In this document: positions 57,694 to 64,000 of the stretch, in pieces
How positions within the stretch are numbered: position 1 is the stretch's first letter
Layout of the letters: every line of letters starts with the position of its first letter
Assembly (NCBI GenBank): GCA_040400085.1
Contig: JBBAQX010000021.1
Coordinates: 1 to 64,000 of the forward strand
Length of the DNA stretch: 64,000 bases
Source: HNR sp040400085
GTDB taxonomy: Bacteria; Actinomycetota; Actinomycetes; Actinomycetales; Microbacteriaceae
Direction: 5' to 3'
The notes under the pieces: model-generated
Databases searched by the model: none
What the model was told of the DNA's origin: nothing
The model's input: only the letters and a program-made list of their open reading frames with translations
Made by a program: the position numbers and the translations under genes

Positions 57694-57949
57694 CTAGGAT
57701 GTCTCGGAGTGCTATCGCGTCGACCATGCGGACATGAGCCCACTCAACCCCGATCTCAGGCATGGCGTTGTCGATGAGGATCCGCGCCGCCACCTTCACC
57801 TTGATGAGCTGAGCGATCTTGTCGCGGGCAGCATCGAGCTTGATGTACGCCTCCTCGCAGTCGCAAGGCCACGGGAGACCCTCCTTCTGGCAGAAGAGCT
57901 GGGGTTGCTTGCCCACGATGTTGGCGGTGTATGAACGGTGCCGACTCAT
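57683..57949 (-). CDS. hypothetical protein, 88 aa
   Basis: A Cys-containing middle (LFCQKEGLPWPCDCEE) and an alpha-helical C-terminus ending DIADG-like acidic residues. Not recognised. Confidence 0.58.
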   Translation of the reverse strand: MSRHRSYTANIVGKQPQLFCQKEGLPWPCDCEEAYIKLDAARDKIAQLIKVKVAARILIDNAMPEIGVEWAHVRMVDAIALRDILDDG

Positions 57950-58209
57950 CGCTGGGAGGGCGGCTCAGGCGCGGGTCCTCCGGTCGAGCGGTCGTAGGTT
58001 CCGCGTCGACCCTTCTGGACCAGCTCCAGAATGAGGACGTCAGCCCCGTGGGACTCCAGCAACTTGCCGTCCTTGTCGTAGCCGCGAACGATCGTCGCGC
58101 GCGCGCACCCGGTCATCCACTGGGTGAACCCGATGATCGGACCCTGAACGTCGTACAGCGGATCGCGGACGATGTCGCCCAGCTCCAAGCCCTTGGTGTC
58201 GATGTTCAT
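57946..58209 (-). CDS. hypothetical beta protein, 87 aa
   Basis: The SH3-like opening LGDIVRDPLYDVQGPIIGFT resembles small barrel proteins that bind RNA, DNA or metal. The disordered Pro-rich tail follows. ATGA overlap with the next gene. Confidence 0.58.
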   Translation of the reverse strand: MNIDTKGLELGDIVRDPLYDVQGPIIGFTQWMTGCARATIVRGYDKDGKLLESHGADVLILELVQKGRRGTYDRSTGGPAPEPPSQR

Positions 58210-58210
58210 C

Positions 58211-58597
58211 TCATCCCTCGCATTCGCAGCGTTTGTTGTCTAGCTGTTCGGGCCAGCCGCAGATCAGGCCGGGGTGCCAAGGATGACCGCAACTGCAATG
58301 TGGCTGAACTCGCGGCTCCGGGGCAAGACGTTCAGTGATGAGCTTCTGGACAATCGCCCGCCCGTCGCCGCGACGGTAGAAGGAGTCAACCTCCTCGCGG
58401 ACCACCGACTCGATCACGCTCTGAACCTGTCGTTCGATGACGAACTTGATGTTCTCCTCCGAGAGCGCCTTGTCGATCTCGGCCGTGATCCATCCGTCCA
58501 TCGCCATGGACCGTTCGAGGATCGCGTGCTTGAGACTGAGCTTCATGGAGTGAAGCTCGACACTGATGACCGGTGTGTTGAAGTAGTCGCCGCTCAT
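58211..58597 (-). CDS. helical protein with Cys-rich end, 128 aa
   Basis: Long helices (LKHAILERSMAMDGWITAEI; VQSVIESVVREEVDSFYRRG) then CSCGHPWHPGLICGWP and CECEG at the C-terminus, a likely zinc site. Function unknown. Confidence 0.6.
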   Translation of the reverse strand: MSGDYFNTPVISVELHSMKLSLKHAILERSMAMDGWITAEIDKALSEENIKFVIERQVQSVIESVVREEVDSFYRRGDGRAIVQKLITERLAPEPRVQPHCSCGHPWHPGLICGWPEQLDNKRCECEG

Positions 58598-58824
58598 GGG
58601 TTCCTCACATCGCGATCAGGGAGGCAGGAGATTGCCGCCGTGTTGGAGCCCCCGCCGAGACCGAAAGTCCAGCACGAGACACCGTGTACGGCGTCATGGA
58701 TGTAGCGGACGGAGGTGTCTGGTGCAACCTCGTCGGCCGGTGCGCGGTTGCACCCGACTAGGACGGCAATCAGGGCCATGAAGAGCATGGTCGCCATGAA
58801 CGCGGCGAGGGCTGGGTCTTTCAT
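58594..58824 (-). CDS. small lipoprotein, 76 aa
   Basis: Start ATG 58824 (ATGA overlap). A signal peptide of about 24 residues (FMATMLFMALIAVL) ends in lipobox LVGC with Cys25, then a short mature part with two Cys (GVSCWTF; AISC) that could form a disulfide. Likely membrane anchored outside the cytoplasm. A spanin-like or exclusion role is possible. Confidence 0.7.
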   Translation of the reverse strand: MKDPALAAFMATMLFMALIAVLVGCNRAPADEVAPDTSVRYIHDAVHGVSCWTFGLGGGSNTAAISCLPDRDVRNP

Positions 58825-59057
58825 CAGCCTCCATCCTCCGTGTATGACCAGTTCTCGCAGTTGCGGCAAAGCTGGGCGATGTTCTCGGCACTGTCGCGAC
58901 GGATCGGAACGAGGGGCGAGACCACCCTTTCGTCCCAGATGACAAGGCCGCATGGCGTCTTGGAGGCTCGCCAGCGAGGAAGGTGGTAGACGCCATATCC
59001 CGGGGCGGTCATCGTCAGCGTCCGCCGCGAGATGTAGACGATGGAGGCATCAGGCAT
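58824..59057 (-). CDS. small zinc-binding protein, 77 aa
   Basis: Beta start (ASIVYISRRTLTMTA), CGLVIWDERVV, and a terminal CRNC pair. Start ATG 59057 overlaps the upstream gene end. Unrecognised. Confidence 0.6.
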   Translation of the reverse strand: MPDASIVYISRRTLTMTAPGYGVYHLPRWRASKTPCGLVIWDERVVSPLVPIRRDSAENIAQLCRNCENWSYTEDGG

Positions 59058-59250
59058 GGTCGGCCTCCAACGCAAGGGCGATGCACTTCTTCGCGGCGAT
59101 CCTCGCCTCGTTGGCGATGGCGTCGGGGATGATCGACTCCTCCTCCTTCCGGGCGATGACCTCGGATTTCGTCTGCGGCCACTGCCACGGCTGAAGGAGC
59201 CCCCGGTTATCGGGCGGCTCGACCATGACGATCACGATGGCCCGCCGCAT
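59050..59250 (-). CDS. hypothetical protein ending ALEAD, 66 aa
   Basis: Short protein whose helical end (EARIAAKKCIALALEADHA) resembles the ends of the two genes upstream. It probably shares descent with them by partial duplication. ATGA start. Confidence 0.58.
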   Translation of the reverse strand: MRRAIVIVMVEPPDNRGLLQPWQWPQTKSEVIARKEEESIIPDAIANEARIAAKKCIALALEADHA

Positions 59251-59543
59251 CACTCGGCCTCCAGCGCGGCTCGGAGGGCGGCCATCTTCGCGTCGTACTG
59301 CCGCCCGTTGTGGATGACGGTTGGGTCTGCCAGCGCCCGTGCCGCCTCCTCGATCTTGCGGAGGCGGGCGATCTCGGCCTCGTGGGGACACGTCTTGTCG
59401 CGGGCATGCAGCCGCCACCCGGTAGAGTCAAGGGCGGCGAGGATGGCGGCGGCTGACGACTCACGGTCGATTATTACAGGCGGTCCCGCCCACACGATTG
59501 TTCCGTTCAGCGCCTCGGCCAGCGCGGCGATGCGTTCAGTCAT
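59250..59543 (-). CDS. duplicated helical protein, copy 2 (97 aa)
   Basis: RIAALAEALNGTIVWAGPPV, then SSAAAILAALDSTGW, ARLRKIEEAARALADP and a terminal ALRAALEAE. Each block has a counterpart in the gene at 59536-59958. Helical, probably coiled coil. Function unknown. Confidence 0.65.
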   Translation of the reverse strand: MTERIAALAEALNGTIVWAGPPVIIDRESSAAAILAALDSTGWRLHARDKTCPHEAEIARLRKIEEAARALADPTVIHNGRQYDAKMAALRAALEAE

Positions 59544-59958
59544 GGTCAGCCTCCAGCGCGGCGCGGAGGGAGGCGGCGGCCTCCCAGCCCTCCTCGCTCG
59601 TGTGCGACACCAGATCAAGGAACCCATGCCGATCTAGCGCCCGTGCCGCCTCCTCGATCTTGCGTAGGCGGGCGTCGAGGGTGTCACGCTGGTACTCGGC
59701 GGCGGCGAGGCGTCGTACGAGGTCCAACTCTCGGGCGAGGCCGTGCCCGCACCAGTCGGGCGGCAGGGCGGCAAGGATGGCGGCGGCTTGTCGCTCGTGG
59801 ACGCAGTCGTATGTCGGGTTATCCGGGCACCCGGCTTGCGCCCCGTGCAGCGCCTCGGCCAGCGCGGCGATGCGGGGATCAGTGGTTGGTCCGGGGTGGT
59901 CCTTCGTCCAGTGGTCGCCGCCGCACACCTTGCACGCTTCCCATTGCGGGATGGTCAT
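59536..59958 (-). CDS. duplicated helical protein with zinc knuckle, copy 1 (140 aa)
   Basis: GGGAGGAG precedes ATG 59958. An N-terminal CKVCGGDHWTKDH zinc-knuckle motif is followed by RIAALAEALHGAQ, QAAAILAALPPDW, RLRKIEEAARALD and a terminal SLRAALEADHD, the blocks shared with its neighbour. The knuckle is absent from copy 2. May be RNA- or DNA-binding through the knuckle. Confidence 0.68.
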   Translation of the reverse strand: MTIPQWEACKVCGGDHWTKDHPGPTTDPRIAALAEALHGAQAGCPDNPTYDCVHERQAAAILAALPPDWCGHGLARELDLVRRLAAAEYQRDTLDARLRKIEEAARALDRHGFLDLVSHTSEEGWEAAASLRAALEADHD

Positions 59959-59981
59959 GGCGTCTCCTCCCGGTATGCCTT

Positions 59982-60473
59982 TCATCGCCGTGGTCGGGTC
60001 GGCTTCTTCGCGCTCTCGGGCTTCGGAACGGGGTGGATCACCCGACCGGCGAGCTGCGCCTTCTGCGTTGCCATGGCTGCCGCCACCTGCGGATCGTTGA
60101 TGATCTTCGGACCGTCCGGGACGATGACTGCGGCGGCTCCGAAACTATCCCCCTTGTCATTCGCCGAAGGCGCAATCGCTACAGGCGGCGGATCTGCCCA
60201 CGGCGGCGCGGCGAGCTGACCCGTCGGGCCGTCGAACCTGACCGTCCCGGGGCCAGAGGCGATCGGCTTCATCACGCCGTCCTTGCGGAACTCGACGTAG
60301 ACCTCGTGGGTGTCGGGCTCAGCAGTTGCCAGTTGGTCCCGATCCTTCTCCCTCCGCTCCAGATACTCAGAGACCGCCGCCTCGACCAACTTCGACGCTG
60401 TCGTCTGCTGGTCGAAGGCCAGCTTCCTGATCGTCGCCCAGATCATCGGGTCGATCGAGATCGTCTGTGCCAC
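59982..60473 (-). CDS. ribbon-helix-helix-like regulator with long tail, 163 aa
   Basis: TISIDPMIWATIRKLAFDQQ followed by TTASKLVEAAVSEYLERREK fits a ribbon-helix-helix DNA-binding start. A Pro/Ala/Gly-rich tail of about 110 residues follows. GTG start with GGAGGGATC upstream. It is the second gene of the divergent operon and may act at the motif repeats at 60628-60725. Confidence 0.66.
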   Translation of the reverse strand: MAQTISIDPMIWATIRKLAFDQQTTASKLVEAAVSEYLERREKDRDQLATAEPDTHEVYVEFRKDGVMKPIASGPGTVRFDGPTGQLAAPPWADPPPVAIAPSANDKGDSFGAAAVIVPDGPKIINDPQVAAAMATQKAQLAGRVIHPVPKPESAKKPTRPRR

Positions 60474-60612
60474 TTGATCCCTCCATTACCAGCTCCCGCA
60501 GGAAGCCTTCGATGAGCGCCGAAGCCGTGATGCCTTCAAGGAAGCAGTAGGTCCGGGTTCGACGCCAGACCTCCTTGTCCAGCAGGAGCTTGACCCCTAC
60601 CGGGTCTCTCAT
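60367..60612 (-). CDS. ribbon-helix-helix-like small regulator, 81 aa
   Basis: ATG 60612 with GGAGGGAT upstream. VGVKLLLDKEVWRRTRTYCF then EGITASALIEGFLRELVMEG fits a ribbon-helix-helix; the acidic Gly-rich tail overlaps the next gene by 107 bases. It is the first gene of the - strand block, so autoregulation at the adjacent operator-like repeats is plausible. Confidence 0.62.
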   Translation of the reverse strand: MRDPVGVKLLLDKEVWRRTRTYCFLEGITASALIEGFLRELVMEGSSGTDDLDRPDDLGDDQEAGLRPADDSVEVGRGGGL

Positions 60613-60627
60613 ACCCATCCCTCCGTC

Positions 60628-60725
60628 TATACGTTTAGCCGTGGTGCACGGGTGCATCAGGACACTAGGGTAAACATGTACACGGTTAGAAGTATACCCC
60701 AGCTGCACGGGTAAACGTACATACG
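60628..60725. promoter_or_regulatory. operator-like repeats in divergent control region
   Basis: Three related elements: GGCTAAACGTATA (60628-60640, on the - strand), GGGTAAACATGTA (60668-60680) and GGGTAAACGTACATACG (60709-60725). GCACGGGT also occurs at 60646 and 60705. They lie between divergent operons whose first - strand genes encode ribbon-helix-helix-like proteins. Confidence 0.6.
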
Positions 60726-60805
60726 TCTTGCCATGCTAGACGGATGCTTGTGGTGTGCTGCCGAGATCCTGTTGCGACACTCGAAGCTCCATCGTGCTCC
60801 CACAG

Positions 60806-60833
60806 TTGGGACCCATCCCCCGGGGGGCATACT
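60806..60833 (+). promoter_or_regulatory. possible promoter of right + strand operon
   Basis: TTGGGA (60806-60811), 16-bp spacer, CATACT (60828-60833). Weak match. The spacer contains a GC palindrome (CCCCCGGGGGG). The transcript would have a leader of about 70 bases with a GCGCAGGCGCAGGCGCACACACACA stretch before the first gene. Confidence 0.35.
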
Positions 60834-60910
60834 GTCTCCACCGGGACGGCCCCTGCCCGCCCGGGGCGCAGGCGCAGGCGCACACACACATGCGCGAGGA
60901 GAACCACGCC

Positions 60911-61213
60911 GTGTTCACGAACGCACAAGTCATCGCGCAGGCGCGCGACACGGACGCGCGGCTCGCGCGCGTCGAGACGGCTCTTGTCGCTCTCACGACG
61001 GCCGTCGCCGCCCTCGCGGGTGCGCCCGCGACTTCCGCGCCCGCGACCCCCGTCGCCAGCGCCCCGATCGTGCCCGCGCTCGCGCGCGAGGCGACCCCGA
61101 AGGCCGTGTTCACGTGCGTCGCGCACGCGGCCCCGAGCACGCCCGCGTGCGTGCGCGAGTTCGGCAAGGCCGAGTCGCTCGCGGCCCACAACGCGTGGGC
61201 GCACAAGAGCTGA
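60911..61213 (+). CDS. C2H2-like zinc-finger protein, 100 aa
   Basis: GTG 60911 has AGGAG eight bases upstream; an ATG at 60890 is the alternative. A charged coiled coil (residues 8-36) and an Ala/Pro linker are followed by a finger: Cys69, Cys80, Phe84, Leu90, His93, His98. The Cys80 to His98 spacing C-x3-F-x5-L-x2-H-x4-H is the eukaryote-like C2H2 pattern, but the two Cys are separated by ten residues rather than two to four. Codon use is extremely GC-rich. A DNA-binding regulator is likely. Confidence 0.65.
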   Translation: MFTNAQVIAQARDTDARLARVETALVALTTAVAALAGAPATSAPATPVASAPIVPALAREATPKAVFTCVAHAAPSTPACVREFGKAESLAAHNAWAHKS

Positions 61214-61235
61214 CCTCGGCTCTCCCGCACGAGAG

Positions 61236-61267
61236 GCAACGCGCCAGCCATCGCGCTGGCGCGTTGC
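61236..61267 (+). terminator. perfect 13-bp hairpin
   Basis: GCAACGCGCCAGC (61236-61248) pairs with GCTGGCGCGTTGC (61255-61267), loop six bases. No T tract. It lies between the zinc-finger gene and the next one and may attenuate transcription or protect the upstream message. Confidence 0.65.
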
Positions 61268-61311
61268 CAGCCTGTCGCGTGGCTCACACGCGAGACATGG
61301 AGGCCAACACG

Positions 61312-61857
61312 ATGGCTCGCAACGCACTCTGGCGTGACATTCAGGACGCGATCGCGTTCGAGCGTGCGACCGCACGCGTGGGCGCGGCGTCGCATCCCAT
61401 CACTCCTGAGCGTGAACTCGTCGCGACCGGGTCGCACGAGCAGCACACAGCCTCGGACGTCATCACGCCCTACGTGCCCACCACGGCCGAGGGACGCCAT
61501 GAGGAACTCACATGGAAGAGCGTCGGGGAGGCGGCGCTTCGTGACGTGTACACGTGTCGTTGCGGCGAGATCGTGTACGTGGACATGGTCGACCGCCACG
61601 AGGACAAGGATCACTCGTATGACGACGAGCCCTTCGAGGACGAGATCGCCGCTCTCGTGAGCATGGGCGAGGTCGTGCCTGAGGAGGCGAATGCGGCCTT
61701 CGTCGCATGGGACGAGGCCATGGCCGAGACTGAGGAGGCGATCGAGGAGGCGGCACGGTCGCGCTTCATGCGCTCGTATGGCATGGGCACGTGGCTCACT
61801 GCCATGCCTCGCACGTTCCGCACCACACGCGTCGAGTACCCGGGTGCGGGGCGATGA
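61312..61857 (+). CDS. acidic protein with Cys/His site, 181 aa
   Basis: ATG 61312 has GGAGG eight bases upstream; an ATG at 61297 is in frame. YTCRCGEIVYVDMVDRHEDK near residue 80 has a CxC and an H-x4-H, a possible metal site. A strongly acidic helical stretch follows (EDEIAALVSMGEVVPEEANA). No family recognised. Confidence 0.6.
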   Translation: MARNALWRDIQDAIAFERATARVGAASHPITPERELVATGSHEQHTASDVITPYVPTTAEGRHEELTWKSVGEAALRDVYTCRCGEIVYVDMVDRHEDKDHSYDDEPFEDEIAALVSMGEVVPEEANAAFVAWDEAMAETEEAIEEAARSRFMRSYGMGTWLTAMPRTFRTTRVEYPGAGR

Positions 61858-62090
61858 GACACTTCTGCACGAACGCGCTCCCTGATGAGGTCGAGCGCAT
61901 CGCACCCGAGGCCATGCTCGTGGAGCGTGACCGTGGCATGACCACGTTCGCATTGCGTGAGTGCGACGTGAGTGCGGCGATCTCGGAACTGCATCGCGCG
62001 GACATCCGCGTGGATGCGGGCTGGCCTCGTGGCTCGTACTCGTCACCTCGCGCGTATGCGACGGCAGCCTCGCACATCAGGCTGCACTAG
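61854..62090 (+). CDS. hypothetical protein, 78 aa
   Basis: Start overlaps the preceding TGA as ATGA. Mixed alpha/beta sequence with two Cys and an Arg/Ser-rich end. Unrecognised. A 160-base gap follows without a recognisable gene; it contains a CACGTATG motif at 62216-62223. Confidence 0.55.
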   Translation: MRHFCTNALPDEVERIAPEAMLVERDRGMTTFALRECDVSAAISELHRADIRVDAGWPRGSYSSPRAYATAASHIRLH

Positions 62091-62253
62091 GTCGCGTGAG
62101 CTGCGCGTGAGTCGCCTACCCATGTGGTGAGCGGCCCACGCGCAGCCAGTATGACGCGACGCCAAACACGGGCATGAACGTGCACTCGTTGTGCCGTTCT
62201 CGTGCACACACATCCCACGTATGACCCACATGAGGGTCGAGGAGGACACGCAC

Positions 62254-62685
62254 ATGGGCAGGATCACGAACGCCGACAAGTCCGAGGTGCTTCGCAGCCT
62301 CACGGTTGAGGAGTACGGGAACAAGGCGATCTTCTCGTCTCGCAACGGCAACGGGACGCTCAGCGTGACCGTGAAGGATCCCAAGCGCGAGGAGCGGAAC
62401 TCGCTTCGTCAGTTCGTGGAGGGGATCGCTCAGGCAGCCGTCGAGAGCGGCGAGAGCATCACGGATCTCAACGCCATCCTCGCCGAGATGGACAAGCGCG
62501 ACGAGGCCGCGACCGAGACGTGGGGCGATCGCAAGGAGCGCGAGTTCTCGATCTCGTTCTGGCTGGAGCCCGAGATCATGGCGGCGATCTCGAACGTGTA
62601 CGACGACAACGACCTGAACGTCAACGTCAGCAGCACCATTCGTGAGGCGCTCTCGGGCGGCACGTCCAACACGAAGGGCTTCTAG
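62254..62685 (+). CDS. hypothetical protein, 143 aa
   Basis: ATG 62254 with GAGGAGG eight bases upstream. A beta-rich middle (KAIFSSRNGNGTLSVTVKDP) and a helical part (LRQFVEGIAQAAVESGESIT) are followed by a possible ribbon-helix-helix-like end (ISFWLEPEIMAAISNVYDDN). No named family. Confidence 0.6.
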   Translation: MGRITNADKSEVLRSLTVEEYGNKAIFSSRNGNGTLSVTVKDPKREERNSLRQFVEGIAQAAVESGESITDLNAILAEMDKRDEAATETWGDRKEREFSISFWLEPEIMAAISNVYDDNDLNVNVSSTIREALSGGTSNTKGF

Positions 62686-62694
62686 CCCACAGCC

Positions 62695-62769
62695 ATGACG
62701 ATCTGGATGGTGGCGGCGATCCTCGTGTTCGCCGCCACCATGATCGCACTCGACCACAGGAGGATCTGA
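62695..62769 (+). CDS. putative 24-residue membrane peptide
   Basis: ATG 62695 to TGA 62767 encodes one hydrophobic helix (IWMVAAILVFAATMIAL) with a basic end. There is no clear ribosome binding site, and the ribosome binding site of the next gene lies inside it. Plausible as a small membrane peptide but weakly supported. Confidence 0.4.
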   Translation: MTIWMVAAILVFAATMIALDHRRI

Positions 62770-62770
62770 C

Positions 62771-63058
62771 ATGTCGTGGAAGCAGACGGTCACGCTTGGC
62801 GAGTTGACCACGACTCGCACCGTATACACGCCATGGCTCGGCTCGGCCATGGGGATCTTGCGCGAGGCGGGACTCGGGTGGGCGACCACCGGCCTTCTCG
62901 TGCGTGATGTCGACGTGGACTTCGACAAGGGAATGACTCGCCTCTCGATGGCGGCGCTCGGGCAGAAGCCGGGTGAGAGCGTGTTCGATGTGACCATCAC
63001 GCTCGTTCGCCAAGACGACCCGGTCGAGTTCGAGATCGAGCCTGAAGGGGAGGTCTGA
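62771..63058 (+). CDS. hypothetical beta protein, 95 aa
   Basis: AGGAGG six to seven bases upstream of the ATG. Beta strands (TVTLGELTTTRTVYTP; VFDVTITLVRQDDPVEFEIE) with a central small helical part. No family recognised. Confidence 0.6.
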   Translation: MSWKQTVTLGELTTTRTVYTPWLGSAMGILREAGLGWATTGLLVRDVDVDFDKGMTRLSMAALGQKPGESVFDVTITLVRQDDPVEFEIEPEGEV

Positions 63059-63059
63059 C

Positions 63060-63266
63060 ATGGATGCGATCCTCACCAACATGGAAGCGGCGCTCTTGCG
63101 CTCGCTTGGCATGGCGGCTCCCAAGATCGAGCCGCTCAGCGACTCGTACGGGTACGCACGCGAGTACCGTGCCGTGATCGTGACCGGAACTCGTAGGGTC
63201 GAGGCTCTCGGATCCTCGCCCGACATCGCCACACGCAACCTCATCAAGATGGTGGTTCGGCCGTGA
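63060..63266 (+). CDS. hypothetical protein, 68 aa
   Basis: Small alpha/beta protein (AREYRAVIVTGTRRVEALGS). GGGGAGG lies just before the ATG. It overlaps the next gene start by four bases. Unrecognised. Confidence 0.58.
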   Translation: MDAILTNMEAALLRSLGMAAPKIEPLSDSYGYAREYRAVIVTGTRRVEALGSSPDIATRNLIKMVVRP

Positions 63267-63526
63267 CGAAACTCGGGATCTATCTCGTACGTTCGTACAC
63301 GAACAACCCGGGTCCACGCACACGCCTGTCGCTCGTGATTGCCGAGACAGCCGAACAGGCAGCCGATCGCGTCGCGTTTCGCGATGGTGAGCCATTCGAG
63401 CGCATCTGTTCGCTCGATCAGGATGGCGTCGAGGGAGTCGGTCGGCTTGGCGACTACGAGCCGGGACTCGCTGGTCACAGCATGGTCGTTCAGCGACCCG
63501 TGCTCGTCATCACGGAGTTGTGGTGA
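63263..63526 (+). CDS. hypothetical protein, 87 aa
   Basis: GTG start overlapping the previous TGA. Alpha/beta pattern (KLGIYLVRSYTNNPGP; AETAEQAADRVAFRDG), reminiscent of small phage proteins that bind nucleotides or peptides, but not assignable. Confidence 0.58.
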   Translation: MTKLGIYLVRSYTNNPGPRTRLSLVIAETAEQAADRVAFRDGEPFERICSLDQDGVEGVGRLGDYEPGLAGHSMVVQRPVLVITELW

Positions 63527-63945
63527 TGGCTCGTACGTACTACGCCGCGATCCTGCACTACTTCGACTGGCCCGGGATCGTGATGCAGTCACGCATGGAT
63601 GCTCTTGAGCACGTGACCGACCGCATTCGAGATGAGGTCGTGCACACCGACGGCTGCGATGGCGAGGGCCATGACGGCAGCTCGTATCTCGGCAGCGTCA
63701 TGTCGCTCTATCCGAGCGGCAAGTTCTACATGCCATGGACCACGAACCAGACAGCCGACGACGTGGATCGTGACTCACGCTTCGGTGCGGCTCTCGACAA
63801 GGCCGCGTCCAAGCATGGCGGCTGGATCGAGAGCGGGGAGGGTGACCCGACCGACATCTACTTCATGCGCTACTGGCCGAACAAGGAACTCGGATACGAC
63901 GAGGCCGAGGTCGAGCGGCTCATCGATCTCGCGGACACGAACTGA
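63526..63945 (+). CDS. hypothetical protein, 139 aa
   Basis: TGATG start. Aromatic-rich N-terminus (YYAAILHYFDWPG), then a His/Asp/Cys-rich loop (HTDGCDGEGHDG) that could bind metal, and an acidic C-terminal helix. Unrecognised. Confidence 0.6.
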   Translation: MARTYYAAILHYFDWPGIVMQSRMDALEHVTDRIRDEVVHTDGCDGEGHDGSSYLGSVMSLYPSGKFYMPWTTNQTADDVDRDSRFGAALDKAASKHGGWIESGEGDPTDIYFMRYWPNKELGYDEAEVERLIDLADTN

Positions 63946-64000
63946 TGCGCGAGAGGCTTCTGCTTCTCGGCTCTCTCGCCTACGTAATCGCGGACGTGAC
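63945..64000 (+). CDS. truncated gene at window edge, hydrophobic start
   Basis: TGATG start; 18 codons are visible before the window ends: MRERLLLLGSLAYVIADV. The hydrophobic start suggests a membrane protein or signal peptide. The rest lies outside the window. Confidence 0.5.
   Translation, partial: MRERLLLLGSLAYVIADV

Noticed and set aside
60736..62046. 436-residue open frame on the - strand
   Set aside because: It is antisense to the right-arm genes, dominated by Arg/His/Ala/Cys, with no ribosome binding site or recognisable motif.

Overview
The window is most of the genome of a tailed, double-stranded DNA phage with siphovirus architecture. GC is high (about 60% by eye) and genes are packed end to end with ATGA or TGATG overlaps. 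There are no bacterial chromosomal genes, tRNAs, integrase or rRNA, so it reads as a phage contig rather than a prophage with flanks. The host is not identified. High GC, a -10 box placed almost on a start codon, a papain-like endolysin and an RlpA-like barrel would suit a high-GC Gram-positive or related host, but that is inference. Both window ends lie inside phage sequence: a 31-bp tandem repeat at the left end and a truncated gene at the right end.

Layout. (1) 95-12361, + strand: an early region of about 30 small genes. It carries a DNA-metabolism set (SSB, RadC-like JAMM protein, Cas4/RecB-like nuclease, ERF annealing protein, two HNH-type proteins, RusA resolvase), a secreted lipoprotein, a SLOG/DprA-like protein and many small zinc-ribbon proteins. 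It contains two non-coding stretches (8798-9179 and 10531-10857) and ends at a bidirectional terminator (12367-12420). (2) 12443-15293, mostly - strand: lysis region with small membrane proteins, holin candidates and a papain-like endolysin. One RlpA-like barrel sits on the opposite strand. (3) 15304-34253, - strand: tail and head-completion genes, including fibre-like proteins, two paralogous tail-hub proteins, a 2147-residue tape measure, a G/T chaperone pair joined by a GGGAAAC slippery site, the major tail protein, connectors and the major capsid protein. (4) 34250-35629: prohead protease fused to a scaffold-like tail. (5) 35622-49503, - strand: an island between protease and portal. It holds four glycosyltransferase-like genes, an NDP-sugar epimerase, two methyltransferases, beta-rich virion candidates and a 2075-residue protein built from about 100 copies of a 14-residue repeat. 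(6) 49516-53530: portal and terminase subunits. (7) 53531-60612, - strand: small genes with a ParB/Srx-like protein, a QueD-fold protein, an antitoxin-like protein, a LuxR-type and an excisionase-type HTH protein, zinc proteins, a second lipoprotein, a duplicated coiled-coil family and two ribbon-helix-helix-like regulators. (8) 60613-60910: a divergent control region with repeated operator-like motifs. (9) 60911-64000, + strand: a second early-type operon of mostly unknown genes, beginning with a C2H2-like zinc-finger protein.

How it fits together. The two + strand blocks look like early, host-takeover and recombination regions; the long - strand block looks like the late morphogenesis and lysis unit. 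Hairpins follow the major capsid and major tail genes, as expected where abundant virion proteins must be transcribed above their neighbours. The most unusual content is the 35.6-49.5 kb island: a phage-encoded sugar pathway beside an extremely repetitive, Ser/Thr-containing surface-protein candidate whose repeat also appears in two tail proteins. I infer, but cannot show, that it makes a glycosylated, repeat-built virion adhesin.
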